DNA of 64,000 nucleotides from Saprospiraceae bacterium. Its GTDB lineage: Bacteria; Bacteroidota; Bacteroidia; Chitinophagales; Saprospiraceae. Shown piece by piece: positions 1-10,612 of this stretch; position 1 is the first letter of the stretch; each line of letters starts with the position of its first letter. The notes beneath the pieces are model-generated. The model was given only the letters and a program-made list of their open reading frames with translations, searched no databases and had not been told where the DNA came from. Both the position numbers and the translations under genes were made by a program. The DNA lies in assembly GCA_016717655.1 (NCBI GenBank), contig JADKFC010000012.1, positions 62,001-126,000 on the forward strand. Reading direction: 5' to 3'.

Positions 1-25
1 TAACAGAACAAAGATGTTCTTGTTG

Positions 26-715
26 TTATTTTTTGCTAAGTCGGATAGACTTTAAGGTTTTGCCTCTAGCATCCAGCATTCTAACGATGTAGATACCTCT
101 GCTGAGGTCGTCTATTTCATAAGAGTTGCCTGGAGTGTGACGGAAACTTTTAATTTCTTTACCCAGGATGTTGAAGATGCCTACTTTAGAAACATTGTTG
201 TCATTTTTGATCACAAAGTAGTCATCAGCAGGGTTGGGGAAAATTTTGAGGTCGGCTCCCTGAGAAGCAAACTTTGTACCCACGGTTTTATCGGCAACAA
301 CGGCAGCATCGGGATCGGTTTCTGCCACCATGGTTTTGAAACTTTTATCGCTGAACAGCTGCATGGCCAATTTGGAATTGCCTACAACACCATTGGGATA
401 AAAGTGGATGGTAAAGGTAGATGTTCCGTTGGCCGGAATGGTATTTGCTTTAGTAGCAGGACACTCATCAAAGTTGGGTGCATAACAAGTGTTGTTATCA
501 CAGGTTTGAGTGGTCCAGGCAGAAGGGAAGTTTGAACCTTTGGCCACCTTCCACCAAACGGTTGCGGGTGAAGCACCTGCATTGGAAACGGTGAGGGTGT
601 AAAGGTAATCTCCTTCTTCACTGATGGTGAGCGCCAGAGAATTCGGCACGATACTAATCTGCCCCGATAAGCCGAGGAAGAAAAGGAGGAATGTTAACGT
701 GTAAAGTATTCTCAT
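26..715 (-). CDS. Secreted protein with T9SS type A C-terminal sorting domain
   Basis: A 229-residue protein with an N-terminal signal peptide (hydrophobic stretch up to about residue 19, ending LSGQ). The middle, about residues 20-140, looks like a beta-sandwich but I cannot name a family. The last ~75 residues are a typical type IX secretion sorting domain: KIFPNPADDYF near 157, then GIFNILGKEI, and a terminal GIYIVRMLDARG-type strand with basic end residues. It should be exported by Sec, cross the outer membrane through T9SS and be anchored or released. It is transcribed divergently from sucA. Function of the mature part unknown. Confidence 0.85.
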   Translation of the reverse strand: MRILYTLTFLLFFLGLSGQISIVPNSLALTISEEGDYLYTLTVSNAGASPATVWWKVAKGSNFPSAWTTQTCDNNTCYAPNFDECPATKANTIPANGTSTFTIHFYPNGVVGNSKLAMQLFSDKSFKTMVAETDPDAAVVADKTVGTKFASQGADLKIFPNPADDYFVIKNDNNVSKVGIFNILGKEIKSFRHTPGNSYEIDDLSRGIYIVRMLDARGKTLKSIRLSKK

Positions 716-740
716 ATTTTAATAGAACTTAGACTGACTG

Positions 741-774
741 CAAAAGTATAACAATAAAGCGGATAAAATCAAAA
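741..774 (-). promoter_or_regulatory. Bacteroidota-type promoter for the T9SS protein gene
   Basis: On the minus strand a -7 element TACTTTTG (741-748) is preceded about 21 bp upstream by a TTTTG -33-like element (about 770-774). This fits the Bacteroidota TTTG / TAnnTTTG consensus, and it lies 26 bp upstream of the start codon. Confidence 0.55.
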
Positions 775-985
775 AAAGGCTGTTAAAAAAAGCATAAGGA
801 CACAATTTTTTATGGAAAGCGTCGTATAAACGGCATTTTGTATTTTAAAAACAATCAAAATAATTTTTTAGACCACCTTAAAATTTTAACAATTCTTAAC
901 ACTTTGAAGGGATAAAAACAATTTTTTAGTATGATATTTGCATGAATTCTAAAAAACCAGTTATAAAATTCACAAAACTTGTCAA

Positions 986-3711
986 ATGAGTGATTATTCC
1001 CATGTAGCCAATGCTCATCCATCGTACATCGAAGCCATGTACAAAAACTATCAACAAAGCCCTGAATCCATTGAAAAGGAGTGGAGACTGTTTTTTGAAG
1101 GCTTTGATTTTGCCTCTTACCACGCCAATGGCAGTTCTGCGGCTACCAGTTCGGGAGGTGATGTGAGCAAAGAATTTGGTGTTTTGTCCATCATCCATGG
1201 CTTCAGACAGAGGGGCCACCTTTTGTCGACCACCAATCCCATCAGGCCTCGCAGAGACAGAACCCCTCATCTTGATCTGGCAGATTATGGTTTGAGCAAT
1301 GAAGATCTCAGCAGCGTATTTCAAGCCGGAGAAGAAATTGGCATGAAAGGAGCCACCCTGGCCCAGATTCTTGACAGGCTAAAGGTCATTTATTGTGGTA
1401 GCCTTGGTGTAGAATATGCCCACATTGAAAACAGAGAACGCCGCATGTGGCTTCGACATAAGCTGGAGCAAAGAAACCTCAATAGCGACTACGGACTAAG
1501 CATAGAAAAAAAGAGAAGAACCCTTGAAAAACTCAATGGGGCGGTGATCTTTGAAAGATTCCTCCACACCAAGTATGTGGGTCAAAAAGATTTTCACTCG
1601 AAGGAGGAGAGACCACCATTGCGGCGCTGGATGCCATCATCCACAAAGCAGCGGGTGAAGACAAGGTAGAAGAAGTGGTTATTGGCATGGCCCACAGGGG
1701 TCGACTCAATGTACTGGCCAACACCCTGGGCAAGACCTACGAACAGATCTTTACCGAATTTGAAGGTACCTCTGTACCCGACCAAAGTTTTGGTGATGGC
1801 GACGTAAAATACCACCTTGGTTTTTCATCCATTGTTAAAATGGAAAACAAAGAGGTATACCTCAAGCTGGTACCTAATCCATCCCACCTCGAGGCCGTGA
1901 ATCCAGTACTCGAAGGCTTTACCAGGGCAAAGATAGATTTGTTGTACAACGATTACAGCAAGATCCTGCCCATCACCATCCACGGAGATGCAGCGGCAGC
2001 CGGTCAAGGTGTGGTGTATGAAACGGTACAAATGAGTCAGCTACCAGGATATAAAACAGGGGGCACCATCCATTTTGTGATCAACAATCAGATCGGCTTT
2101 ACCACCGACTTTGACGATGCGCGATCTTCTACCTACAGCACAGCATCTGCTGCTTTGGTGCAGGCACCCGTTTTTCACGTCAATGGCGATGACCCGGAAG
2201 CCGTAGTATTTGCCTCTGAGTTGGCCACCGAATACCGTCAAAAATTTCACACCGATGTGTACATCGACATGGTTTGTTACAGAAGGCACGGACATAATGA
2301 AGGAGACGATCCCAAGTTTACCCAGCCCAAGATGTATGAGTTCATTGCCAATCACCCCGATCCCCGGGAAATATTTGTAAAAAAATTATTAGAGAGAGGC
2401 GATATAGATGCAGCGCTGGCCCAGGAGTTGGAGAAAAACTTCTGGAACATGTTGCAAGAGCGACTGGACATGCTCAAAGAAAAACCACTGCCCTACACCT
2501 ATCAGGAGCCAGAGATGTCTTGGAAAAAACTGAGCAGGACCAACAATGCAGCTGAGCTGGAATCATTTTTTGACACGGGTATTCCGAGAAAAGAAATTGA
2601 CAAGATAACGGCCCACCTCATGACCACACCAAAGACGTTTACGGTGATGTCAAAAATCAACCGACTCCAGAAGTCGAAAAAAGAACTTTTGGAAAACGGA
2701 CTTTTGGACTGGGGCTTTGCAGAGTTACTAGCCTTTGGGTCGATCATCAACGAAGGGCACCATGTTCGCATGAGTGGCCAGGATGTAAAAAGGGGAACCT
2801 TTTCGCACCGCCACGCTGTGTTTTTTGATGAAAAGACCAACGAGCCATACAACCGCCTGGATGGTCTCAACGACAAAGGAAAGTTATTGATATTTAACTC
2901 CCTATTGTCAGAGTTTGCCGTACTTGGCTTTGAGTATGGTTATTCACTGGCATCTCCCGACAACCTCGTAATATGGGAAGCGCAATTTGGTGATTTTTAC
3001 AACGGCGCTCAGACCATCGTAGATCAGTTTATCGCTGCGGGAGAGAGCAAGTGGCAACGCATGAGTGGTTTGGTAATGCTACTGCCACATGGTATGGAAG
3101 GCCAGGGACCGGAACACTCAAGTGCCAGACTTGAAAGATTCCTGATGATGGGTGCAGATTTTAACATCATCGTAGCCAATGTCACCACCCCCGCCAATTA
3201 CTTCCATCTTTTGAGAAGGCAGCTAGCCTTGCCATTTAGGAAGCCGGTTATCCACATGTCTCCCAAATCACTGTTGAGGCATCCCAAATGTGTTAGTAAG
3301 ATCAGTGAATTTGAGTCGAAAAATGGATTCCAAATGTTGATCGAAGATCCTATGGCTAAAAAAGCAGAAAGACTACTGTTCTGCAGCGGCAAAGTTTATT
3401 ATGATCTGGAAGAATACCGCGAAAAACACAACATAGAAAACACCGCCATCGTGAGGGTAGAGCAACTCTTCCCACTTCCTGAAAAAAAGATGAGGGAGAT
3501 CATGAAAAAACACAAAGGCGCCGAAGTTTTCTGGGTACAGGAAGAATCTGCCAACATGGGTGCCTGGAATTATATGCTCAATTACTTCCGCAAAGATCCA
3601 ATGGAAGTAATTTCCAGAAAGGCCAGCGCATCTCCAGCAACAGGATTTAAGAAGGTGCACGACGCACAACAAGAAGACTTGATGAAGCGGGCTTTTGGAG
3701 TGGCGGGGTAA
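986..3711 (+). CDS. sucA: 2-oxoglutarate dehydrogenase E1 component (frameshifted in this sequence)
   Basis: Thiamine-diphosphate-dependent E1 subunit of the TCA-cycle 2-oxoglutarate dehydrogenase complex, about 908 residues. The N-terminus has the E1o lipoyl-complex motif (SYIEAMYKNY, EWRLFFEGF). Downstream are GMAHRGRLNVL, HGDAAAAGQG, the NNQIGFTT cofactor region and GQGPEHSSARLERFL. The frame breaks at 1584-1588, where a run of five A needs a sixth. With it, the reading continues smoothly through QKRFSLEGGETT into the second part (open from 1675). Because the rest is intact and the enzyme is central, I read this as a sequence error. No sucB lies next to it. Confidence 0.93.
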
Positions 3712-3747
3712 CCGCAACCGGGCGGCATTCGGAGCAACCGGGAATTG

Positions 3748-3773
3748 TTGGTACGTAATGCATTGCGTACCAA
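3748..3773. terminator. 26-bp near-perfect palindrome after sucA
   Basis: Two 13-base arms meet with no spacer (3748-3760 and 3761-3773) and differ by one position that can pair as G-T. It sits in the 135-bp sucA-radA gap. It may form a hairpin that ends sucA transcription, but there is no U-tract, so the terminator role is inferred. Confidence 0.4.
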
Positions 3774-3846
3774 AAGGTCTTGGTACAGTAGCTACGAGGC
3801 CATGTACCAGGAAATGTATTAACTTAGGCTTTTATTAACCGAAGAG

Positions 3847-5210
3847 ATGGCAGGAGTAAAAACCGTATTTTTTTGTACCAATTGTGGTCATGAATCGCCC
3901 AAGTGGGAGGGGAGATGCATGGCGTGTGGGGAGTGGAATACCTATATAGAAGAAAAGATATCAAAGGCTAAGACGCCGTCGATTGTAAGTCGGTCTAAGG
4001 AAAAAGAAAAGGCGCAGCCCAAGCCCCTGCCCAGCATCGTGGCAGGACATACCCATCGGATTGACACCCGTGACGGAGAGCTCAACCGGGTGTTGGGGGT
4101 GGCCTGGTACACGGCTCCATTGTATTGGTGGGAGGTCAACCGGGCATTGGTAAATCAACGTTGATGTTGCAATTGGCCATGAATGCCGGCGGCACCGTAC
4201 TTTATGTATCTGGAGAAGAAAGTGAAGAACAAATCAAGATGCGGGCCGATAGACTGGGCACGGCAAGAGAAGAGTGTTTTATCTACACAGAGACATCATC
4301 GCAGGCCATCATAGAAGAGAGCAAAAAACTGCGTCCAGCACTGCTGATCATAGATTCCATCCAGACCCTGTACAGCCCCTTTATAGATGCGCCACCGGGC
4401 AGTATTTCTCAGGTAAGAGAATGTACGGCTGAGTTGCAGCGCTTTGCCAAAGAAAGCAATATACCGATTATAATCATCGGGCATATTACCAAAGAAGGCG
4501 GGCTGGCTGGCCCCAAGGTGTTGGAACACATTGTAGACGTAGTCCTTCAATTTGAAGGCGATCAAAATTATACTTACCGCATCTTGCGCACGCTCAAAAA
4601 TCGATTTGGCTCAACCGATGAACTCGGCATCTACGCCATGGAATCGGTTGGACTGAGAGAGGTGAGCAATCCATCGGAGTTGTTGATGTCGCAAAATAGC
4701 GAAACCCTGAGTGGCAGTGTCATCGCTGCCTCGTTGGAAGGGATGCGACCCCTGATGATTGAGACCCAGGCATTGGTGACACCCAGTGTTTACGGTACAC
4801 CCCAACGATCGGCCACCGGCTTTGACCTCCGTCGACTCGCCATGCTTTTGGCAGTACTGGAAAAGCGGTGTGGCCTGCCTATTGGTCACAACGACGTTTT
4901 TCTCAACATAGCCGGGGGCATAAGAGTAACAGACCCCGCCATCGACCTTGCCATCTTTACCGCCTTGATAAGCTCGCTTAACAACATAGGCATCGGCCGC
5001 AATGTATGTTTTGCCGCCGAGATCGGCCTCACCGGAGAAATCAGGGGCGTGAGTCGCATCGAACAACGCATCCAGGAAGCCGACCGCCTTGGCTTTGACA
5101 CCATTTACATAGCACAGTCCAACATGAAAAATGTAAAAAGAGAAGGCCTGGGCATTGATGTGAGAGCTGTATCCAGAGTGGAGGATCTACTATACGAAGT
5201 CTTCGGTTAA
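3847..5210 (+). CDS. radA: DNA repair protein RadA (frameshifted in this sequence)
   Basis: RadA/Sms branch-migration ATPase used in recombinational repair, about 454 residues. It starts with a C4 zinc finger (CTNCGHES, CMACGEW). Then come a RecA-like ATPase with Walker A GGQPGIGKST, Walker B LLIIDSIQT, and the RadA signature KNRFG. The C-terminal Lon-protease-like domain follows (DLAIFTALISS). The frame is interrupted at 4095-4099: five G where six restore LNRVLGGGLVHGSIVLVGGQPG. Both halves otherwise match the family end to end, so one gene with an indel is the best reading. It lies downstream of sucA in the same direction. Confidence 0.93.
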
Positions 5211-5255
5211 CCAGCCCTCTAATCAAGTGAACCCGATTAAAGTCAGGCGCTCAGA

Positions 5256-5620
5256 CGAATTGCACTAAGGCGCAGCCATGACTGAATGGTTGCGACTATG
5301 GAGCAAATCGAGTGAAAGAGTTCACTCGGAAATGCAGGAACCGTGCAAACCCTTGCACGGCAACGACAAAACTTGATAATTGGGTTAAAATAAAACAGCC
5401 TCTATCTCAAATATTACTGCGTCGTTGCCACGCGGTTAGCGCGTGGTCCTTCACCAAAACGTTCGTCATCAATTTTTTGGCAAAGCCAAACCGAGCATTG
5501 ACAGCGCGCAGCGGCATATTGCCGAGGTCTTTGCACCGAGCATTGACCTGAGCGCGCAGCGCGTATTGCACGAGGTGCTTAGCACCGAGCATTGACCTGA
5601 GCGCGCAGCGCGTATTGCCT
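5256..5620. repeat. Modular hairpin-repeat stretch A
   Basis: The radA-parC gap has no gene but is full of short inverted repeats. 5309-5328 and 5341-5360 are two perfect 8-bp stems with 4-base loops (AGAG and ACCC). 5428-5446 is a 7-bp stem CCACGCG/CGCGTGG around GTTAG, followed at 5476-5491 by TTTGGC-AAA-GCCAAA. From about 5496 to 5620 come ATTG-bounded units with small hairpins such as GGTGC-TTA-GCACC and CGCG-CAG-CGCG. An ATTGCACTAAGGCGCAGCC unit also occurs at about 5259. The same modules recur at 8436-8706 and 27062-27250. Confidence 0.8.
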
Positions 5621-5654
5621 AACCCCCTCTCAATCAACGACTATTACCCCTTGG

Positions 5655-5690
5655 TTTTGTTTAATATTTACCAAAAAAATGATATCTTTG
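5655..5690 (+). promoter_or_regulatory. Promoter of parC
   Basis: A TTTTG element at 5655-5659 and a perfect -7 element TATCTTTG at 5683-5690 fit the Bacteroidota sigma consensus (spacing 23 bp). The parC start codon follows at 5711. Confidence 0.6.
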
Positions 5691-5710
5691 CGGCTTGGTT
5701 TTGACAGTAT

Positions 5711-8348
5711 ATGAGTAAAGAAAAATTTAAACCGGAAATAGAGCATAAAGACCCGGAGGGCCTGCCAACCCTAACGGGCATGTACCAGGAATACTTTTTG
5801 GACTACGCTTCGTATGTGATTTTGGAGCGGGCGGTGCCACATCAATGATGGCTTGAAGCCTGTACAGCGAAGGATCTTGCATGCGATGAAAGAGATGGAT
5901 GATGGCCGGTTTCACAAGGTGGCCAACATCATTGGGCAGACCATGCAGTTTCACCCACATGGTGATGCAGCGATCGGAGATGCTTTGGTGAATCTGGGAC
6001 AAAAAGACTTATTGATTGATTGCCAGGGAAACTGGGGAGATATTCGCACCGGAGATTCCGCTGCCGCGCCAAGGTACATTGAAGCGAGGCTGACTAAGTT
6101 TGCGCTGGACGTGGCTTTTAATGCACAGACCACCCACTGGCAGCTTTCATACGATGGAAGAAAAAAAGAGCCGATAACACTGCCAATGAAGTTTCCATTG
6201 GTATTGGCCCAGGGTGTGGAGGGTATTGCTGTAGGATTGGCCACCAAAATTCTGCCACACAACTTTATTGAGTTGATCAAGGCTTCGATCAAGGTGCTGC
6301 AGGGAAAAAAGGCGACGATTTATCCCGACTTCCAGACCGGGGGTATGATCGACGTAAGTGAATACAACGACGGACTTCGTGGAGGTCGCGTAAAGGTGAG
6401 GGCCAAGATCGAGCAGGTAGATAAGTCGACCCTCATGATTACCCAGCTTCCTTACGGGGTGACCACCACCTCAATGATTGAAAGCATTATCAAAGCCACC
6501 GAAAAGGGGCAGATCAAGGTTAAAAAAGTAGTGGACAACACCGCTAAAAATGTGGAGATTGTGATGGATTTGATACCCGGCACTTCGCCCGATATCACCA
6601 TCGATGCACTATACGCATTTACAGAATGTGAGGTTAGTATCTCACCCAATGCCTGTGTGATTGTAGATGACAAGCCACGCTTTTTGGGTGTATCAGAGCT
6701 GTTGAGAATATCTACTGAGCAAACCAAAGCATTGTTGGAGTGGGAGCTCAACATCAAAAAATCAGAACTCGAAGAAAAGTGGCACCTTGCCTCACTTGAA
6801 AAAATCTTCATCGAAAACAGGATCTACCACGACATTGAAGAGTGTGAGACCTGGGAGTCGGTAATAGAGACCATAGATGCAGGATTGCGCAAATATGTGG
6901 TCACGCCATCAGAAAAGGCCAAGGCCTCAGACAAGAGGCTGCGACTGATGCGGGAACTCACAGAAGAAGACATTACCAAACTCACCGAGATCCGAATCAA
7001 AAGGATTTCTAAGTACAACTCCTTTAAGGCCGATGAGTACATTCAGGGCGTGGAGCAAGATCTCAAACAGGTAGCCTTTGATCTGGAAAACCTGACCGAC
7101 TATGCCATCGCTTATTTTGAGAGGCTGTTGGAAAAATATGGCAAGGGCAAAGAAAGAAAAACAGAAATTACCTCGATAGAGCAAATCCAGGTACAACAGG
7201 TAGTGGCCAACAATGCGAAACTGTACGTCAATTTGAAAGACGGCTTTGTGGGCATGGGCATGAAAAAAGATGATTTTGTTTGCGATTGCTCCGATATCGA
7301 CGACGTAATTGCCTTTACCCGCGACGGTAAGTTTAAGGTAGTGCGGATCGCCGACAAGGTGTTTGTGGGCAAAGACATCATTCATGTAGCCGTATGGAAG
7401 AAGGGCGATGAGCGCACCACTTACAACTTAGTATACGTGGATGGCAAAACAGGCACCACCTATGCCAAGAGGTTCAATGTCACCGGCATTACCCGCGACA
7501 AAGAATACGACCTCACCAAAGATGGTTCAAAGGGATCAAAGGTGCTGTACTTTACCATGCAGCCCAATGGAGAGTCGGAAGTACTCAACATCACCCTTAC
7601 ACCTGCATCTACGGCCAGGATCAAGGTCTTTGACTACGACCTCTCCGAGATTGCCATCAAAGGCAGGAGCTCACAGGGCAACATTGTAACCAAGTATCCG
7701 GTGCGCAAGGTAACCCAGGTGAGTGTGGGTCAGTCGAGCCTCGGTGCCATGAAGGTCTATATTGACGACGTAAGCGGAAGGCTCAACACCGATGGTCGAG
7801 GCCGACTGCTGGGCGCCTTTGATACCGGCGAAAAACTCATAGCCCTGTACAAAGATGGTTCTTATGAATTGTCAGAGCTAGACCTTACGCGTAAGTTTGA
7901 TGTCAATGCCATCGAGATGTTGTCACAATTCACCGAAGACATGGTCATCGGCGCCATTTATTACGAGGGCGAAAAAGGCTGGACCATGGTCAAACGATTT
8001 AAGATAGAGACCAATAGCCTGGCGCAGAAGTTTTACTTCATTCCAGAGGGCATCACTTCCAAGCTGTATTTTGCTACCACCCATACCGGCTCAAAGATCA
8101 AAATCACCTACAAAAACGGTGGTCAGAAAGAAGAGTATGAGTTTATGCTCGACGAATTCATCGATGTCAAAGGCTGGAAGGCCCTGGGCAACAAATTGTT
8201 TGAAGGCAAGATGATGAAGGTCGAAGAGCTGTCATACGATCAACCCGCCGAGCCACAAGACCATAGCCCTGTACAGGGAGATTTGTTTGGCGGCAAAGGA
8301 GGAGACAAGGGCGGTAAGCTGAAGAGCGGAGATACGGTAGAGTGGTAG
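5711..8348 (+). CDS. parC: DNA topoisomerase IV subunit A (frameshifted in this sequence)
   Basis: Type IIA topoisomerase A subunit, about 880 residues, which cuts and rejoins DNA during decatenation. ParC rather than GyrA is suggested by the Bacteroidota-type start (LDYASYVILERAVPH, VQRRILHAMKEMDDGR). The catalytic tyrosine lies in APRYIEA at about residue 123. The C-terminal half carries the pinwheel region (KGRSSQGN, GRGRLLGAFD). The frame breaks at 5837-5838: restoring two C gives AVPHINDGLKPVQRR and joins the start at 5711 to the long frame open from 5853. The partner parE is not in the window. The start is fixed by the promoter ending at 5690. Confidence 0.9.
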
Positions 8349-8435
8349 AGAGCGGAGCGTGGAGCGTATAGCGCCAAGCGTAAAGCGCTATGTGAAATGC
8401 TTGAGATATGCGTCTGCTTTTGCTCTGAATACAGC

Positions 8436-8708
8436 TGAATTGCATTGAGCGCAGCGCATTGCCCGAGGGCAGAGCCCGAGGATTGCACTGAGTGCGCAGC
8501 GCGTATTGACTAAGCACAGCGTATTGCCCGAGGGGCAACGTCCCGAGGATTGCATTGAGCGCGCATCGCGTATTGCACTAAGGCGCAGCCGAATTGCTTT
8601 AAGCCGAAGGCGTATTGACTAAGCACAGCGTATTGCCCGAGGGCAACATCCCGAGGATTGCATTGAGCGCGCAGCGCGTATTGCACCAAGGCGCAGCCGA
8701 ATTGCATT
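8436..8708. repeat. Modular hairpin-repeat stretch B (longest array)
   Basis: About 13 consecutive units, each starting ATTG, then a short spacer ending in AG, then a tiny hairpin, then the next ATTG. Hairpins visible in order include GGGC-AGA-GCCC, GC-ACA-GC, CGCG-CAT-CGCG, GGC-GCA-GCC, GCC-GAA-GGC and CGCG-CAG-CGCG. Stem sequences differ, sometimes with arms swapped, while pairing is kept. Units are 18-27 bp and not identical, so this is neither a CRISPR array nor a simple microsatellite. It fills the space between parC and the hip locus. 8349-8435 is partly similar (AGCGGAGCGTGGAGCGT) but less regular. Confidence 0.8.
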
Positions 8709-8947
8709 TACCTATGAAATCAATGGCCCGGCTTTTTGAATAGGACATGCATTTGAAGAATTTTGCTTTGCTAGAACAAGGCCTTGGCATGACCTTATCG
8801 CCGGGGAATTGATGGGAGGGGATGGCTGTGCAAAATGCAATTAAGCGTGATTTATGCCCCCAAAAATTATATGTAAAAGAATATAAAAACAATCTTAATA
8901 AACAAAACTATATCTGTTTGCATATAAAATTCTCTTATTTAAGATAA
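8709..8947. other. Intergenic region with no recognised gene
   Basis: Between the repeat array and the hip control region. A minus-strand open stretch exists but continues into the repeat array and matches nothing I recognise. From about 8860 the sequence becomes strongly AT-rich, leading into the hip promoter. Confidence 0.4.
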
Positions 8948-9006
8948 TTATATTTAATTACATATATTTTGTCTAAATTTGCATCAGTTATATTTAAATA
9001 CATATA
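8948..9006 (+). promoter_or_regulatory. hip operon promoter with two operator-like repeats
   Basis: Two 19-bp direct repeats, TTATATTTAATTACATATA (8948-8966) and TTATATTTAAATACATATA (8988-9006), differ at one position and are spaced 40 bp apart. Each is itself roughly palindromic. Between them lies a -7 element TAAATTTG (8974-8981). The upstream copy covers the -33 area and the downstream copy covers the expected transcription start and runs to the ATG. This layout suits autorepression by HipB; binding is inferred. Confidence 0.6.
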
Positions 9007-9216
9007 ATGAGACAATTGGCGGTTTTTGTAAAAGAACGGAGAAAGGAGGTAAATCTGACCCAGGAAGAATTTGCTGAGCGAGCAGGTGTTGCGTTAACCG
9101 TTGTTCGTAAAATCGAGCAAGGTAAAACCAATCTGAATATGGAAAAGGTCAACTTAGTGCTTCGGATGTTTGGGCATGAACTGGCACCTGTTCAGTGTAA
9201 AACATTTAATGAATGA
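9007..9216 (+). CDS. hipB: HipB-like XRE-family antitoxin/repressor
   Basis: A 69-residue single-domain helix-turn-helix protein (LTQEEFAERAGVALTVVRKIEQGKTNLN), typical of Bacteroidota HipB antitoxins. It should bind the repeats just upstream and repress the operon. The next gene starts inside its stop codon (ATGA overlap at 9213), so the two are translationally coupled. It is intact, while both downstream genes carry one-base breaks. Confidence 0.85.
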   Translation: MRQLAVFVKERRKEVNLTQEEFAERAGVALTVVRKIEQGKTNLNMEKVNLVLRMFGHELAPVQCKTFNE

Positions 9217-9537
9217 GACAGGGCAAGGTGTTTTATAAAGAATATTTAGCTGGTTTACTTACGGAAACGGATGATGGTGAGTATGTATTTCAGTACGATG
9301 CCATGTACGTAAAGGATCATGTCAATGAATTCATCACATTTACAATGCCGGTTAGCCCAAAAACCCTATACTGAAAAACGACTGTTTCCATTTTTTGAAG
9401 GATTGATTCCGGAAGGATGGTTGTTAGATATAGCTTCTGAAAATTGGAAAATCAATAAAAATGACCGCATGGGCTTACTATTGGCTTGTTGTCAAAACTG
9501 CGTTGGTGCTGTGAGTGTAGAACCAATAGCAGAATAA
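9213..9537 (+). CDS. hipS: HipS-like protein: stand-alone HipA N-terminal domain (frameshifted)
   Basis: About 108 residues corresponding to the N-terminal subdomain of HipA kinases, encoded as a separate gene. It starts MRQGKVFYKEYLAGLL and, after the break, continues KPYTEKRLFPFFEGLIPEGWLLD and NDRMGLLLACCQNCVGAVSVEP. Removing one A from the run at 9359-9363 joins the two parts. In the described HipBST systems the small separated N-domain protein HipS acts as the antitoxin; that role here is inferred from the gene order B-S-T. The stop is directly followed by hipT. Confidence 0.8.
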
Positions 9538-9538
9538 G

Positions 9539-10490
9539 ATGGCAAATAGATGCTTATACTGTTATCAAGACATTGAAGGTGAACATAACTTTCACAAACA
9601 ATGTTCTTTGGAATTTTTTGGGACACCGAGCCCTCCCAAAATTGAATATTCCCTGGATCAAATGGACGAGCTTGCGAAAAATGTGGTGGAACGAAGTGTT
9701 GCTGTGCCTGGTGTACAGGCAAAACTGTCGATGTCATTGGTTAAAGAAACCAAGGAAAAATCCGACACAAGGTTGACCGTGGTAGGTGCACTGGGTGGTC
9801 AATATATATTCAAACCACCATCCGACAAATATCCTGAAATGCCGGAAAACGAACATGTGACCATGCGCATCGCAGCAGCGTTTGGAATCAAAGTAGTTCC
9901 ATCATCCTTGATTCGATTATTATCAGGAGAACTCTCTTTATATAACAAAACGGGTTGATAGGACAGAAACGGATTCGAAGATTCACATGATCGATATGTT
10001 TCAGATCACTGAAGCATTTGATAAATACAGGAGTTCAATGGAGAAAGTAGGGAAAGCAATTGGCCTCTATTCAATCAACCCCTTGCTAGACAAAGTTATT
10101 TACCTGGACCTCGCTATCTTTTCATTTTTAACGGGAAATAATGACATGCACCTGAAAAACTTCTCCATGATCGAGGGTCCTTCCGGTTGGGTGTTGTCTC
10201 CTGCCTACGATTTGTTAAATGTTGCCATAATCAATCCTGACGACACGGAGGAACTTGCCTTGACACTGAACGGAAAGAAAAGAAAGCTGCGGAGAGAACA
10301 TTTTGAACAACTGGGCAATGAACTTGGGTTGACCTCAAAACAAATCAGAGGAAGCTTTGACAGAATGATAAAAAACAAATCTAAAGCCATAACATGGATT
10401 GACCAATCATTTCTTTCAGACGAAATGAAAAAGGCTTATAAAGATTTACTTGAAATAAAATACAACCAATTGGGATTTGGCCAATTTTAA
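9539..10490 (+). CDS. hipT: HipT-like serine/threonine kinase toxin (frameshifted)
   Basis: About 317 residues, the kinase core of the HipA family without the N-terminal subdomain. Visible features: an N-terminal Cys cluster (CLYC near residue 5), the Ser-containing VPGVQAKLSMSL loop, a nucleotide-binding GGQYIFKPPS, the catalytic loop GNNDMHLKNFS and the metal motif YDLLN. Family members phosphorylate aminoacyl-tRNA synthetases; the target here is unknown. One extra T at 9937-9939 breaks the frame; with two T it reads ELSYITKRVDRTETDSKIHM. Residues needed for activity are present, so the gene is probably functional in the cell. Confidence 0.82.
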
Positions 10491-10612
10491 AAGATACATG
10501 AGATTATCATAAGTTGTATGATAACTAACCACTAATGGATTCGAGAGTTTAACACATTGCAGACAAAAAGGAATGGAGATGCATTGAAAAAAACACTTAG
10601 CCAGACGAAACC

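Noticed and set aside
8436..8708. Possible CRISPR array
   Set aside because: Units are 18-27 bp, differ from each other, have no uniform spacers, and no cas genes are nearby.
8599..8892. 97-codon minus-strand frame next to the hip locus
   Set aside because: Its second half runs through the hairpin repeat array; no family resemblance.
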